In this document: piece after piece, positions 34,069 through 42,293 of the stretch
Position numbering within the stretch: position 1 is the stretch's first letter
How the letters are laid out: every line of letters starts with the position of its first letter
NCBI RefSeq assembly: GCF_900110955.1
Contig: NZ_FOFR01000027.1
Location: 45,088-109,087, forward strand
Origin: Lentzea xinjiangensis
Lineage (GTDB): Bacteria; Actinomycetota; Actinomycetes; Mycobacteriales; Pseudonocardiaceae
Length of the DNA: 64,000 nt
Reading direction: 5' to 3'
Notes under the pieces: model-generated
What the model was told of the DNA's origin: nothing
Seen by the model: the letters and a program-made list of their open reading frames with translations, nothing else
Databases searched by the model: none
Made by a program: the position numbers and the translations under genes

Positions 34069-34437
34069 ATGAACGTTTTCCGAATCGGTGTCGCTGTCGT
34101 TTTCTCGCTGGCGACGGTGATGGCGGTGTCCGCGCCGGCCACGGCGCTGCCCGCCAGGAGCCAGGTGTGTCCGTCCGGGTACGTGTGCCTCTACGAGCAC
34201 AACGACTTCAACCGGGACGCGGACGGCCGGATGCTGAAGTGGAACCTGGCCGGGGAGAAGAAGCTGGAGGACTGGGGCTTCCGCGACAAGACCTCCAGCA
34301 TCAGGGACAACCGCAGCGGGGGAGTGCGGGCCACGAACGTGCTCGCCGGGCGGCCGGACCAGCACAAGGACTACAACGGCAACTACTCCTCGCTCGGCGA
34401 CTGGAACGACAAGATCGACAGGATCACGTTGCCGTAG
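34069..34437 (+). CDS. Secreted peptidase inhibitor I36-family protein
   Basis: 122 residues: Sec signal peptide (VAVVFSLATVMAVSAPATA, cleavage near residue 27), then CPSGYVCLYEHNDFNRDADGR, the SMPI-like I36 pattern, and a C-terminal repeat-like DKIDRITLP. The start is supported by GATGGAGGGGTGA. Family members inhibit metalloproteases such as thermolysin, though most actinobacterial copies are untested. It is followed by a strong terminator. Confidence 0.78.
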   Translation: MNVFRIGVAVVFSLATVMAVSAPATALPARSQVCPSGYVCLYEHNDFNRDADGRMLKWNLAGEKKLEDWGFRDKTSSIRDNRSGGVRATNVLAGRPDQHKDYNGNYSSLGDWNDKIDRITLP

Positions 34438-34512
34438 GCACAGGTCTCGCCCCGCGGTGGGCCTGACCGGCTCACGCGGACCGGCGGTGCTCAGGGGTGC
34501 GACCCGAGGTCC

Positions 34513-34553
34513 GTGCGTTGCCCGCACCGGCTCGCCCGGTGCGGGCAACGCAC
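34513..34553. terminator. Strong bidirectional terminator
   Basis: An 18-bp perfect stem (34513-34530 with 34536-34553) and 5-nt loop lie between the convergent I36 and RidA genes, only 5 bp from the RidA stop. Confidence 0.85.
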
Positions 34554-34558
34554 GTCCG

Positions 34559-34960
34559 TCACGCGACGGCGGTTCCCTCCAGCTCCACCATCAGTCCGGG
34601 TAGCGCCAGCCCGGTCACCCCGAGCACGGTGGTGGCCGGAGCCACCCCGGCGGCGCCCAGCCGGGCGGCCAGCACGCCGTAGTGCCCGAACAGCAGGTCG
34701 ACGTCCGTCGCGTAGACGGTGAGCCGCACCAGGTTCGCCAGCGACATGCCGGCCTCGGCGAGCACGGCCGCCAGGTTGTCGAGGCTCAACGCCAGTTGCG
34801 CCGCCAGGTCACCGGCGTGTTCGGGCTCGCCCTCGGCGCTCATCGCGGCCTGCCCCGAGCAGTACAGGGTCCTGGTGTGCCCGGCGACGACCTCGCCCTG
34901 GTGGTAGCCCAGCTCCACCGACCACGGCCACGGGTTGACCGCCGTTCGTTCCACTGCCAC
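34559..34960 (-). CDS. RidA/YjgF-family protein
   Basis: 133 residues with LYCSGQAAMSAEGEPEHAGDLAAQ, LVRLTVYATDVDLLF and ATTVLGVTGLALPGLMVELEGTA, the RidA fold; the usual catalytic Arg near the C terminus is replaced, so imine deaminase activity is doubtful. GTG 34960 has TGGAGC upstream. It diverges from a WYL regulator across an inverted repeat at 35009-35027 and is presumably its target. Confidence 0.82.
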   Translation of the reverse strand: MAVERTAVNPWPWSVELGYHQGEVVAGHTRTLYCSGQAAMSAEGEPEHAGDLAAQLALSLDNLAAVLAEAGMSLANLVRLTVYATDVDLLFGHYGVLAARLGAAGVAPATTVLGVTGLALPGLMVELEGTAVA

Positions 34961-35008
34961 TTCAGCTCCATTCAGCACGGACGTTGCAGCGGCAGCCTGG
35001 CAACGAAT

Positions 35009-35027
35009 CACGACATCCTGTGTCGTG
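35009..35027. promoter_or_regulatory. Inverted repeat between RidA and WYL-regulator genes
   Basis: CACGACA-TCCTG-TGTCGTG: perfect 7-bp arms with a 5-nt spacer, 48 bp from the RidA start and 20 bp from the regulator start. Likely operator of the divergent WYL protein. Confidence 0.65.
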
Positions 35028-35047
35028 TATTTGCGTAGAGTTCGCGC

Positions 35048-36031
35048 GTGCGCGCCGACCGGCTGGTCTCGCTGGTGCTGCTGTTGCGCCGGCGCGGCCG
35101 GCTGTCCGCGGCCACGCTGGCCCGTGAGCTGGGAGTGTCCACGCGGACCGTGCTGCGCGACATCGACGCGCTGTCCACGGCGGGCGTGCCGGTCTACGCG
35201 GAACGCGGCCGGCACGGCGGGTTCGCGCTGCTGCCGGGGTTCCGGACCGAGCTCACCGGCCTGAACCACGACGAGGCGCTCGCCCTGCTGGTCGCGGGGT
35301 CGCGGCGGGGCGCCCAGGTGTTCGGGCTGGGCTCCGCGCTGGCCTCGGCGGTGCTCAAGGTCGTCGACGCGCTCCCGGACAGCCAGCGCGCCGCCGCGAC
35401 CGGGGTCGCCGAACGGCTGCTGATCGACCCGGAGACCGACCTGCTCTCCCGCCGCGTGGCCGCGGACGACGAGGTGCCAGAGGCGGTGGTCGCCGAGATC
35501 CGCGGGGCGGTGTTCGCCGGGCACAAGCTGCGCCTGCGCTACGCCGCGGCGGGAGGGCAGCCGCGGTGGCGCACGGTGGACCCGATCGGCCTGGTGACCG
35601 TGCGCGAGCAGGGGTACCTGCTGGCGACCAGGTCGGGCGCGGACCGCACCTACCGGCTGTCGTGGGTGCTGGCCGCCGAGGAGCTCGACGAACCCGCGGA
35701 ACGGCCCGACGACGTCGATCTGGACCGGGCGTGGCAGGACCGCGGCACGCGCTTCCGCGCCGGTGACGACCAGGTCGTCGTGCTGGTGCGGGTCCACCCC
35801 GCCCGGCGCGAGGAGCTGGTGGGAACCGCGGTGGCCGTCCTCGCCGAGAGCACCGACGAGGACGGCCGGCTCCGGCTGGAGGTGGCGTTCCAGGACGCGC
35901 GGCACGCCGAATGGGCGCTGTGGCAGCTCGCCACCGACGCCGAAGCGCTGGAACCGCGGTGGCTGCGCACCTCCCTGCACGACCGCGCCGTCGCGGTCGC
36001 CACGCGTTACGGGGACAGCCGCCGGAGGTGA
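35048..36031 (+). CDS. YafY-type HTH and WYL-domain regulator
   Basis: 327 residues. N-terminal DeoR-like winged HTH (LLRRRGRLSAATLARELGVS, RTVLRDIDALSTAGVPVYAE, GRHGGFALLPGF), central WYL domain (LRLRYAAAGGQPRWRTVDPIGLVTVREQGYLLA) and a C-terminal WCX-like domain ending near 320. WYL domains sense small ligands or nucleic acids. It is divergent from ridA; its 3' end overlaps fadE33 by 25 bp on the other strand. Confidence 0.88.
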   Translation: MRADRLVSLVLLLRRRGRLSAATLARELGVSTRTVLRDIDALSTAGVPVYAERGRHGGFALLPGFRTELTGLNHDEALALLVAGSRRGAQVFGLGSALASAVLKVVDALPDSQRAAATGVAERLLIDPETDLLSRRVAADDEVPEAVVAEIRGAVFAGHKLRLRYAAAGGQPRWRTVDPIGLVTVREQGYLLATRSGADRTYRLSWVLAAEELDEPAERPDDVDLDRAWQDRGTRFRAGDDQVVVLVRVHPARREELVGTAVAVLAESTDEDGRLRLEVAFQDARHAEWALWQLATDAEALEPRWLRTSLHDRAVAVATRYGDSRRR

Positions 36032-36969
36032 TCGCGCGGGCTGCCGAACAGCTGCGCGCTGCCGTGCGCCCGCTTGAGGTACAGGTGCGCGTCGTGCTCC
36101 CAGGTGATCGCGATGCCGCCGTGCAGCTGAACCATCTCGGCGGCGACCTGGAAGAACGCCTCGGAGCAGTAGACCTTCGCGACCGCCGCGGCCACCTCGC
36201 CGGTCGCCGCCAGCGCGGCCGAGCGCGCGGTCTCCACGAGGACGTGCAGATCGGCCATGCGGTGCTTCAACGCCTGGAACGAGCCGATCGGGCGGCCGAA
36301 CTGGACCCTGGTCTTCGTGTGCTCGACGGTGAGCTCCAGCGCTCGCGCGGCGGCGCCGACCTGTTCGGCGCTCAGCGCGGCCAGGGCGATGTCGCGCACC
36401 TCGGGTGACCACGGTCCCAGCCGGGTCGCGGTGGCGCCGGCCAGGTGGACGGTCGCGAGGCGGCGGGTCGGGTCCATCGCCGGCGTGTGCTCGCGGGTCA
36501 CGCCGGGCTCGCCGAGGTCGATCTCGTACAGGGAGACGCCGTCGGCCAGCAGCAGGATCTCGGCCAGGTCGCCGTCGAGGACGTAGCGCGCGGTGCCGTC
36601 GACCGTGGTCTCGCGGTTGTCCCACGGCCAGACGAGGGCGGCCACGACGCCGTCCGCGATCCGCGGCAGCAACCGGCCGCACGCGTCCTCGTCACCCGTC
36701 GCGAGCAGCGCCCGCGCCGCGAGCGTCGACGAGAGCAGGGGAGCGGGGGTGAGGGTGCGGCCGAGCTCTCCCAGCGCCACGTGCGTTTCCGGCAGTCCGG
36801 CGCCCGAGCCGCCGTAGCGCTCGGGGATCGGCAGCACGCCGATGCCGCACAGCCGCCCCCACAGGTCCTCGTCGTACCCGCGCGGGGTCTCGATGGCCGC
36901 GCGGACGTCGGAGTGCTTGTCGAGCAGGCCGCGGACGGCGTCGCGCAGCGCGAGTTGTTCCGGTGTCAC
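36007..36969 (-). CDS. fadE33: Acyl-CoA dehydrogenase FadE33-like
   Basis: 320 residues, a short acyl-CoA dehydrogenase: PERYGGSGAGLPETHVALGELG, VQFGRPIGSFQALKHRMADL and HGGIAITWEHDAHLYLKRAH. Length and last position in the fadD3 operon match mycobacterial FadE33 (318 residues), which acts in degradation of the HIP-derived C/D-ring fragment, probably as a heteromer with other FadE subunits. Assignment among FadE31-33 is by order and size. It starts in a GTGA overlap with the next upstream gene. Confidence 0.78.
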   Translation of the reverse strand: MTPEQLALRDAVRGLLDKHSDVRAAIETPRGYDEDLWGRLCGIGVLPIPERYGGSGAGLPETHVALGELGRTLTPAPLLSSTLAARALLATGDEDACGRLLPRIADGVVAALVWPWDNRETTVDGTARYVLDGDLAEILLLADGVSLYEIDLGEPGVTREHTPAMDPTRRLATVHLAGATATRLGPWSPEVRDIALAALSAEQVGAAARALELTVEHTKTRVQFGRPIGSFQALKHRMADLHVLVETARSAALAATGEVAAAVAKVYCSEAFFQVAAEMVQLHGGIAITWEHDAHLYLKRAHGSAQLFGSPRDHLRRLSP

Positions 36970-37769
36970 AACGCCTCCAGCACGCGCGCCCGATGTGCCG
37001 ACGGGCTGCCCCACGCCGTGCGCAGGGCCCTGGCCTGCAACAGGAACCGGCCGAGCCCGTGCTCGGCGGTGTAGCCGATCGCGCCGTGGACCTGCAGGGC
37101 GGTGCGGGCGGCGGTCCAGGCGGCGTCGGCGGTGGCGACCTTGGCGGCCGAGACGTCCCGCGCCGACATGGTCACCGCGGCGCCGAACACCAGGGGGCGC
37201 GCCAGTTCCAGACCGATCAGGACGTTCGCGAGGTGGTGCTTCACCGCCTGGAACGAGCCGATGGGGCGGCCGAACTGGGTGCGCGCCAGGACGTGGGAGG
37301 TGGTCATCTCGAGCATCGCGCGGCCGAGGCCGAGGAGCTGCGCCGAGCACGTCAGGACGCCGAGGTCGAACGCGCGCGTGGCGGGCACGCCCGTGGCGAC
37401 CACCGCGCCGCCGGTGAGGGGGAAGAGCCGTCTGGAGGGATCCACGGACGGCAGTTCCGCGGTGGGTGTGCCTTCCCGGACGGTGTCTCCCTCGACGAGG
37501 TAGTAGCGGCCGGCCTGAACGGCGTGCGGCATCGCCGGGGGGAACGCCGCGGAACCGGGAGCGACGCCGAGCGCCGGGGTCACGACCAGCGACTCGATCA
37601 GCGGCCCCTCCACGGCGTGGTGCCCCAGCTCCTCGAACAGCACCACGAGGTCGGCCGGGTCCGTCACCCCGTCCACCCCGAGGGCGGTCAGGTCGCGTCT
37701 CCCCGCGGCGAGGAACCCGTGCAGCACCGAGGCGAAGCCGGTCTGCTCCGGTGACAGCGCGAACATCAT
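36966..37769 (-). CDS. fadE32: Acyl-CoA dehydrogenase FadE32-like
   Basis: 267 residues, smaller than FadE32 of Mycobacterium (~319). It contains FGRPIGSFQAVKHHLANVLIGLELA and ALQVHGAIGYTAEHGLGRFLLQA of the C-terminal domain but a shortened, Pro-rich middle region. It lacks an obvious EPxxGSD segment, so it is probably a non-catalytic partner in an alpha-beta FadE heteromer. It starts in an ATGA overlap with fadE31 and is coupled to fadE33. Confidence 0.72.
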   Translation of the reverse strand: MMFALSPEQTGFASVLHGFLAAGRRDLTALGVDGVTDPADLVVLFEELGHHAVEGPLIESLVVTPALGVAPGSAAFPPAMPHAVQAGRYYLVEGDTVREGTPTAELPSVDPSRRLFPLTGGAVVATGVPATRAFDLGVLTCSAQLLGLGRAMLEMTTSHVLARTQFGRPIGSFQAVKHHLANVLIGLELARPLVFGAAVTMSARDVSAAKVATADAAWTAARTALQVHGAIGYTAEHGLGRFLLQARALRTAWGSPSAHRARVLEAL

Positions 37770-38857
37770 CGCGGCAGCCCCAGGAGTCGTTCGGCGATCA
37801 CGTTGCGCTGGATCTCGTTGGTGCCCGCGTAGATCGGGCCCGCGAGGGAGAACAGCCAGCCGTCCCGCCAGCCGGGGGCGGTCTCGCCGAGCAGGTCGAG
37901 CGCCGTCTCGTGGATCGCCACGTCCAGCTCGGACCAGAACACCTTCGTGACGCTGGCGGCGGGCCCGGACGGCGGGGCGGCCAGCGCGCCGAACGTGTGC
38001 AGCCGGTAGGCCTGCGCGCCGATCCACGCGTCCACGACCCGGTCCCGCACCGCCGGGTCGGGGTTCTTCCGGTACAGCTCGACGAGCCGGCTCGCGGCGG
38101 CGGTGAACCGGCCGGGACTGCGCAGGGTCAGGCCGCGTTCGTTGCCCGCGGTGCTCATCGCCACGCGCCAGCCGTCGCCGGGAGCCCCGACGACGTCGCG
38201 GTCCGGCACGAAGACGTCGTCCAGGAAGATCTCCGCGAAACCGGGTTCGCCGTCGAGCTGGCCGATCGGCCGGACGGTCACGCCCTCGGCGCGCAGGTCG
38301 AAGAGCAGGTAGGTGAGCCCGCGGTGCCGTCCGCCGGGGCCCGATCGGAACAGGCCGAACGCCCGGTCCGCGAACGCCGCCCGCGAGCTCCAGGTCTTCT
38401 GCCCGCGCAGCACCCAACCGCCGTCGCACCGCACCGCGGTGCTGCGCACCGCCGCGAGGTCGGACCCGGCCTCCGGCTCCGACCAGGCCTGCGCCCACAC
38501 CTCGTCGCCGCGCGCCATCGGGGGCAGGACCCGCGCCCGCTGCTCGTCGGTGCCGTGCGCGAACAACGTCGGCGCCAGCAGGAAGATGCCGTTCTGCGAG
38601 ACGCGGCCCGGAGCGCCCGCCGTGTGGTACTCCTCCTCGAACACCAGCCAGTCCAGCAGCGAGGCGTCCCGGCCGCCGAGCTCGGCGGGCCAGGACACGA
38701 CCGACAGCCGTTCCGAGGCGAGCAGCCGTTCCCACGACCGGTGCTCCTCGAAGCCCTCCGCGGTGTCCATGGAGGACAGCGGCCGGACGTGGGCGGCGAG
38801 CCACGACCGCACCTCGGCCCGGAAGGCGCGCGTGGAATCGTCCAAGTCGAGGTCCAT
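37766..38857 (-). CDS. fadE31: Acyl-CoA dehydrogenase FadE31-like
   Basis: 363 residues of full acyl-CoA dehydrogenase fold: WSEPEAGSDLAAVRSTAVRC, LRGQKTWSSRAAFADRAFGL, C-terminal IYAGTNEIQRNVIAERLLGLPR-type end. It is the likely FAD- and substrate-binding partner of FadE32/33 in HIP-CoA metabolism. Start ATG 38857 follows AAGGAGG and overlaps the upstream hydratase stop by one base. Confidence 0.82.
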   Translation of the reverse strand: MDLDLDDSTRAFRAEVRSWLAAHVRPLSSMDTAEGFEEHRSWERLLASERLSVVSWPAELGGRDASLLDWLVFEEEYHTAGAPGRVSQNGIFLLAPTLFAHGTDEQRARVLPPMARGDEVWAQAWSEPEAGSDLAAVRSTAVRCDGGWVLRGQKTWSSRAAFADRAFGLFRSGPGGRHRGLTYLLFDLRAEGVTVRPIGQLDGEPGFAEIFLDDVFVPDRDVVGAPGDGWRVAMSTAGNERGLTLRSPGRFTAAASRLVELYRKNPDPAVRDRVVDAWIGAQAYRLHTFGALAAPPSGPAASVTKVFWSELDVAIHETALDLLGETAPGWRDGWLFSLAGPIYAGTNEIQRNVIAERLLGLPR

Positions 38858-39687
38858 CAGCCGGAGGCCTCCTTCATCGCGCGGGCGTCCATGCCCGCCA
38901 ACGCGTCCGCGCCGACCTCGGCGTTGTGCGCGTGGGCGAAGTGGTGCAGGCCGAACACCGAGTCCATCCCGGCGCGCAGGCCCATCAGGTCCTCGGACTG
39001 GTTGACCGCCTTCTTGGCGAGCGCCAGCCCGAACCGCGGCATCGACGAGATGCGCCCGGCCAGCTCGAACGTGGTCTCCTCCAGCGAGGAGCGCGGCACG
39101 ACGCGCGAGACCATGCCCCACTCGTAGGCCCGCTGGGCGGAGAAGCGGTCGCCGGTGAAGAGCACCTCCTTCGCGGCGCGCGGCCCGAGCACCCACGGGT
39201 GCGCGAAGTACTCGACACCCGGAATGCCCATCCGCACCACGGGATCGGCGAAGAACGCGTCCTCGGCGGCCACGACGAGGTCGCACACCCAGGCGAGCAT
39301 CAGTCCGCCCGCGACGCACGCGCCCTGCACCATCGCGATCATCGGCTTGGGGATCTCCCGCCACCGCCGGCACATGCCGAGGTAGACCTCCATCTCGCGG
39401 GCGAAGCGGAGGTCACCGCCCTGCTTGCCGGTGTGGTCCCACCACAGGACGGCCTTGCGCTCGAACGGCACGTCGGCGTCCCTGCCGGGGGAGCCGATGT
39501 CGTGGCCCGCGGAGAAGTGGTCGCCGGCGCCCGCCAGCACGACGACCTTGACCTCGTCGTCGTCGACCGCGCGCGTGAAGGCCTCGTCCAACGCGTAGGT
39601 CATCGCCGAGTTCTGCGCGTTGCGGTACCGCGGGCGGTTCATGGTCACGACGGCGACCGCCTCCCGCCGCTCGTACTCCACTGTCAC
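38857..39687 (-). CDS. Enoyl-CoA hydratase/isomerase-family protein
   Basis: 276 residues, crotonase fold: VVTMNRPRYRNAQNSAM, oxyanion-hole segment HFSAGHDIGSPGRD, then VQGACVAGGLMLAWVCDLVVAAEDAFFADPVVRMGIP with an acidic catalytic-type residue. It lies between fadD3 and fadE31, a slot that has no enoyl-CoA hydratase in the Mycobacterium fadE31-33 block as I know it. It may hydrate the product of the FadE31/32/33 dehydrogenase. The GTG at 39687 has a clear AAGGAGAA. It overlaps fadD3 by 4 nt. Confidence 0.8.
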   Translation of the reverse strand: MTVEYERREAVAVVTMNRPRYRNAQNSAMTYALDEAFTRAVDDDEVKVVVLAGAGDHFSAGHDIGSPGRDADVPFERKAVLWWDHTGKQGGDLRFAREMEVYLGMCRRWREIPKPMIAMVQGACVAGGLMLAWVCDLVVAAEDAFFADPVVRMGIPGVEYFAHPWVLGPRAAKEVLFTGDRFSAQRAYEWGMVSRVVPRSSLEETTFELAGRISSMPRFGLALAKKAVNQSEDLMGLRAGMDSVFGLHHFAHAHNAEVGADALAGMDARAMKEASG

Positions 39688-41165
39688 GCGTTCTCCTTGC
39701 GCAGTAGGTGTTTGAGGACCTTGCCCATGGCGTTGCGGGGCAGCGCGGGGTGGAACTCGACGGCGCGCGGCACCTTGTAGTTCGCGAGCCGCTCCCGGCA
39801 GAAGCCGATCACCGCGGCCTCGGTCAGCCCGGCGCCGTCCGACGTGACGACGTGCGCCACCCCGACCTCGCCGAGCCGCGCGTCGGGCCGCCCGACGACG
39901 GCCGACTCGGCCACCCCCGGCAGCCGGGCCAGCGCCTGCTCGACCTCGGCCGGGTAGACGTTGAAACCGCCGCAGATGTACATGTCCTTGAGCCGGTCGG
40001 TGATCGAGAGGTAGCCGCGCTCGTCGATCCGCCCGACGTCCCCGGTGTGCAGCCACCCCTCGTCGTCGACCGCCGCGGCCGTCGCCTCCGGGTCGTCGAG
40101 GTAGCCGAGCATCACGTTCGGCCCGCGCAGCAGCACCTCGTCCTCGTCGCCGAGCCGGAGCTCGAACCCGGCCGTCGGTGCCCCGCAGGTGTGCGCGACC
40201 GTCTCCGGCGAGTCGGACGGCCGGCACATCGTGGCCACGACGGCCTCGGTCAGCCCGTACGCGGTGAGCACGGCGGAGAAGCCGAGCTCCGAGCGCATCC
40301 GCTCGACCAGCGCCACCGGCACCACCGCGGCGCCGGTCACCGCGAGCCGCAGGCTGGACAGGTCGGACGCGCCGCGGCCGGGGTGCTCCAGCAGCGCCTG
40401 GTAGATCGTCGGCGGGCCGGGCAGGACGGTGATCCGTTCCCGCTCGACCAGCCGCATCGTCCCGGCGGCGTCGAACACCGGCTGCGGCACGATCGTCGCA
40501 CCGCTGAGCAGGCAGGCCAGGATCCCGGCCTTGTAGCCGAAGGTGTGGAAGAAGGGGTTGACCACGAGGTAGCGGTCGGCCGGCGTCAGCCCGGCGCACG
40601 ACGCCCACGCGCGCGCCACCCCGAGCGACTGGCGGTGCGCGCTCATCGCCCCTTTGCTGCGCCCGGTGGTACCGGACGTGTACATGACGTCGCAGAGCTG
40701 GTCCGCGGACAGCACGGGCAGCTCCACGTCGGCCCCGGCCCACTCGACGGGTGACCGCACGAGGACCGGCGGCAGGTCCGGTGTCAGCGCCCGCAGTTCG
40801 GCCAGCCGGTCGCGGCCGAGGAACTCGCCCTCCACGACCAGCGCACGCGCGGCGCTGCGCCGCAGCACGTCGAGCGCCTCGCCGGCGGTGAACCGGGTGT
40901 TGACCGGCACCAGCGCCGCCCCCGCGCACACCGCCCCGAGCGCCGCGACCACCCAGTGGGCGGAGTTGGGCGCGCACAACGCCACCCGGTCGCCCGGTCG
41001 CACGCCCATCCCGGAGAGGGAGCGCGCCGCGGTCAGCACGGCCGTCCGCAGCTCGCGGTAGGTGAGGCGAACCTCCCCGTCCACCAACGCTTCCGCGTCG
41101 CTGTACGAAGCAGCCGCGTGGTCGAGCACGGCGGAAACCGTGTCCCTGCTTGGATCGTCGGTCAC
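39684..41165 (-). CDS. fadD3: HIP-CoA ligase FadD3
   Basis: 493 residues, AMP-dependent acyl-CoA synthetase: P-loop YTSGTTGRSKGAMSAH, ITDRLKDMYICGGFNVYPAEVE and C-terminal Lys in NAMGKVLKHLL. FadD3 activates HIP, the bicyclic product of HsaD, to its CoA thioester and opens the HIP pathway. It is first in this operon and shares a KstR2-box promoter region with fadE30, as in Mycobacterium. GTG 41165 has GGGAGG upstream. Confidence 0.88.
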   Translation of the reverse strand: MTDDPSRDTVSAVLDHAAASYSDAEALVDGEVRLTYRELRTAVLTAARSLSGMGVRPGDRVALCAPNSAHWVVAALGAVCAGAALVPVNTRFTAGEALDVLRRSAARALVVEGEFLGRDRLAELRALTPDLPPVLVRSPVEWAGADVELPVLSADQLCDVMYTSGTTGRSKGAMSAHRQSLGVARAWASCAGLTPADRYLVVNPFFHTFGYKAGILACLLSGATIVPQPVFDAAGTMRLVERERITVLPGPPTIYQALLEHPGRGASDLSSLRLAVTGAAVVPVALVERMRSELGFSAVLTAYGLTEAVVATMCRPSDSPETVAHTCGAPTAGFELRLGDEDEVLLRGPNVMLGYLDDPEATAAAVDDEGWLHTGDVGRIDERGYLSITDRLKDMYICGGFNVYPAEVEQALARLPGVAESAVVGRPDARLGEVGVAHVVTSDGAGLTEAAVIGFCRERLANYKVPRAVEFHPALPRNAMGKVLKHLLRKENA

Positions 41166-41188
41166 CAGCGACCTCCCGGACCCTCCAA

Positions 41189-41202
41189 AGCAAGTGCTTG
41201 GT
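41189..41202. promoter_or_regulatory. KstR2 box between fadD3 and fadE30
   Basis: AGCAAGTGCTTGGT fits the KstR2 consensus AnCAAGnnCTTGnT at every fixed base. It is 24 bp from the fadD3 start and 18 bp from the fadE30 start. Confidence 0.9.
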
Positions 41203-41206
41203 AGGT

Positions 41207-41212
41207 TAGAGT
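41207..41212 (+). promoter_or_regulatory. Possible -10 element for leaderless fadE30
   Basis: TAGAGT lies 7 bp before the fadE30 ATG, and no ribosome site is visible. Transcription would then start at or next to the A of the ATG. The KstR2 box directly upstream would block the -35 region. Confidence 0.4.
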
Positions 41213-41219
41213 ATGGCGC

Positions 41220-42293
41220 ATGGAGTCCTTCCGGCGCGAGGTCCGGGAATGGTTGTCCGCCAACCTCGTCGGTGAGTTCGCGCGGCTGCGGGGCCTGGGC
41301 GGTCCCGGCCGCGAGCACGAGGCGTTCGAGGGACGTCTGCGGTGGCACCGGCACCTCGCGGCACACGGGTGGACGTGCCTCGGCTGGCCGGGCGAGCGGA
41401 CCATCGCCGAACAGGTGGTGTTCCACGAGGAGTACGCCGAGGCCGACGCGCCCGCGAAGGTCGACATCGTGGGCGAGGGTTTGCTCGGCCCGACGCTGAT
41501 CGCATTCGGCACACCGGAGCAGAAGGCGCGCTTCCTGCCGCGGATCCGTTCGCTCGACGAGCTGTGGTGCCAGGGCTACTCCGAACCGGGCGCGGGCTCG
41601 GACCTCGCGGGCGTGTCGACGCGGGCCACCCTCGTGGGCGAGCAGTGGGTGGTCGACGGTCAGAAGATCTGGACGTCGAACGCGCACCACTCCGACTGGA
41701 TCTTCGTCCTGTGCCGCACGGAACCGGGTTCCCGGCGCCACCACGGCCTTTCGTACCTGCTGGTGCCGTTGCGCCAGCCCGGTGTCGAGGTGCGGCCGAT
41801 CCGCCAGCTCACCGGCACGTCGGAGTTCAACGAGGTCTTCTTCGACGGCGCGGTGACGGCGCGCGAGAACGTGGTGGGGCAGCCGGGCGAGGGCTGGAAG
41901 GTCGCGATGGCCACCCTCGGGTTCGAACGCGGCACCGCGATGCTCGGCCACCAGGTGGGCTTCCGCCGTCAGCTCGACGCGATCGCCGCCAGGGCGCCCG
42001 AGGACGAACGGCTCACCAGGGCGAGGGTCGAGCTGCACGTCATGCGCTCGCACACGCTGCGCACCCTGAGCGATGAACCGGGCCCGGAGGCGTCCGTGCT
42101 GAAGCTGTTCTGGGCGGGCTGGCACCGCAGGCTCGGTGAGCTCGCGATGGACTCGCTCGGGCCCGAGTCGATGATCGACGGCAACGAGTGGCAGCGCCTG
42201 TTCCTGTTCAGCCGCGCGGAGACGATCTACGGCGGATCCGACGAGATCCAGCGCGAGGTCATCGCCCACCGGATCCTGGGACTGCCGCGGTGA
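41220..42293 (+). CDS. fadE30: Acyl-CoA dehydrogenase FadE30
   Basis: 357 residues: CQGYSEPGAGSDLAGVSTRATL, VVDGQKIWTSNAHHSDW and the C-terminal AETIYGGSDEIQREVIAHRIL. FadE30 dehydrogenates the propionyl-CoA side chain of HIP-CoA (5-OH form) in the first beta-oxidation step. Its position divergent from fadD3 and next to ipdF and kstR2 matches Mycobacterium Rv3560c. The start at ATG 41220 appears leaderless. Confidence 0.88.
   Translation: MESFRREVREWLSANLVGEFARLRGLGGPGREHEAFEGRLRWHRHLAAHGWTCLGWPGERTIAEQVVFHEEYAEADAPAKVDIVGEGLLGPTLIAFGTPEQKARFLPRIRSLDELWCQGYSEPGAGSDLAGVSTRATLVGEQWVVDGQKIWTSNAHHSDWIFVLCRTEPGSRRHHGLSYLLVPLRQPGVEVRPIRQLTGTSEFNEVFFDGAVTARENVVGQPGEGWKVAMATLGFERGTAMLGHQVGFRRQLDAIAARAPEDERLTRARVELHVMRSHTLRTLSDEPGPEASVLKLFWAGWHRRLGELAMDSLGPESMIDGNEWQRLFLFSRAETIYGGSDEIQREVIAHRILGLPR

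Noticed and set aside
38313..39005. Plus-strand open frame of 230 codons
   Set aside because: Antisense to fadE31 and the hydratase, which have strong family motifs; Ser/Arg-rich translation has no domain.
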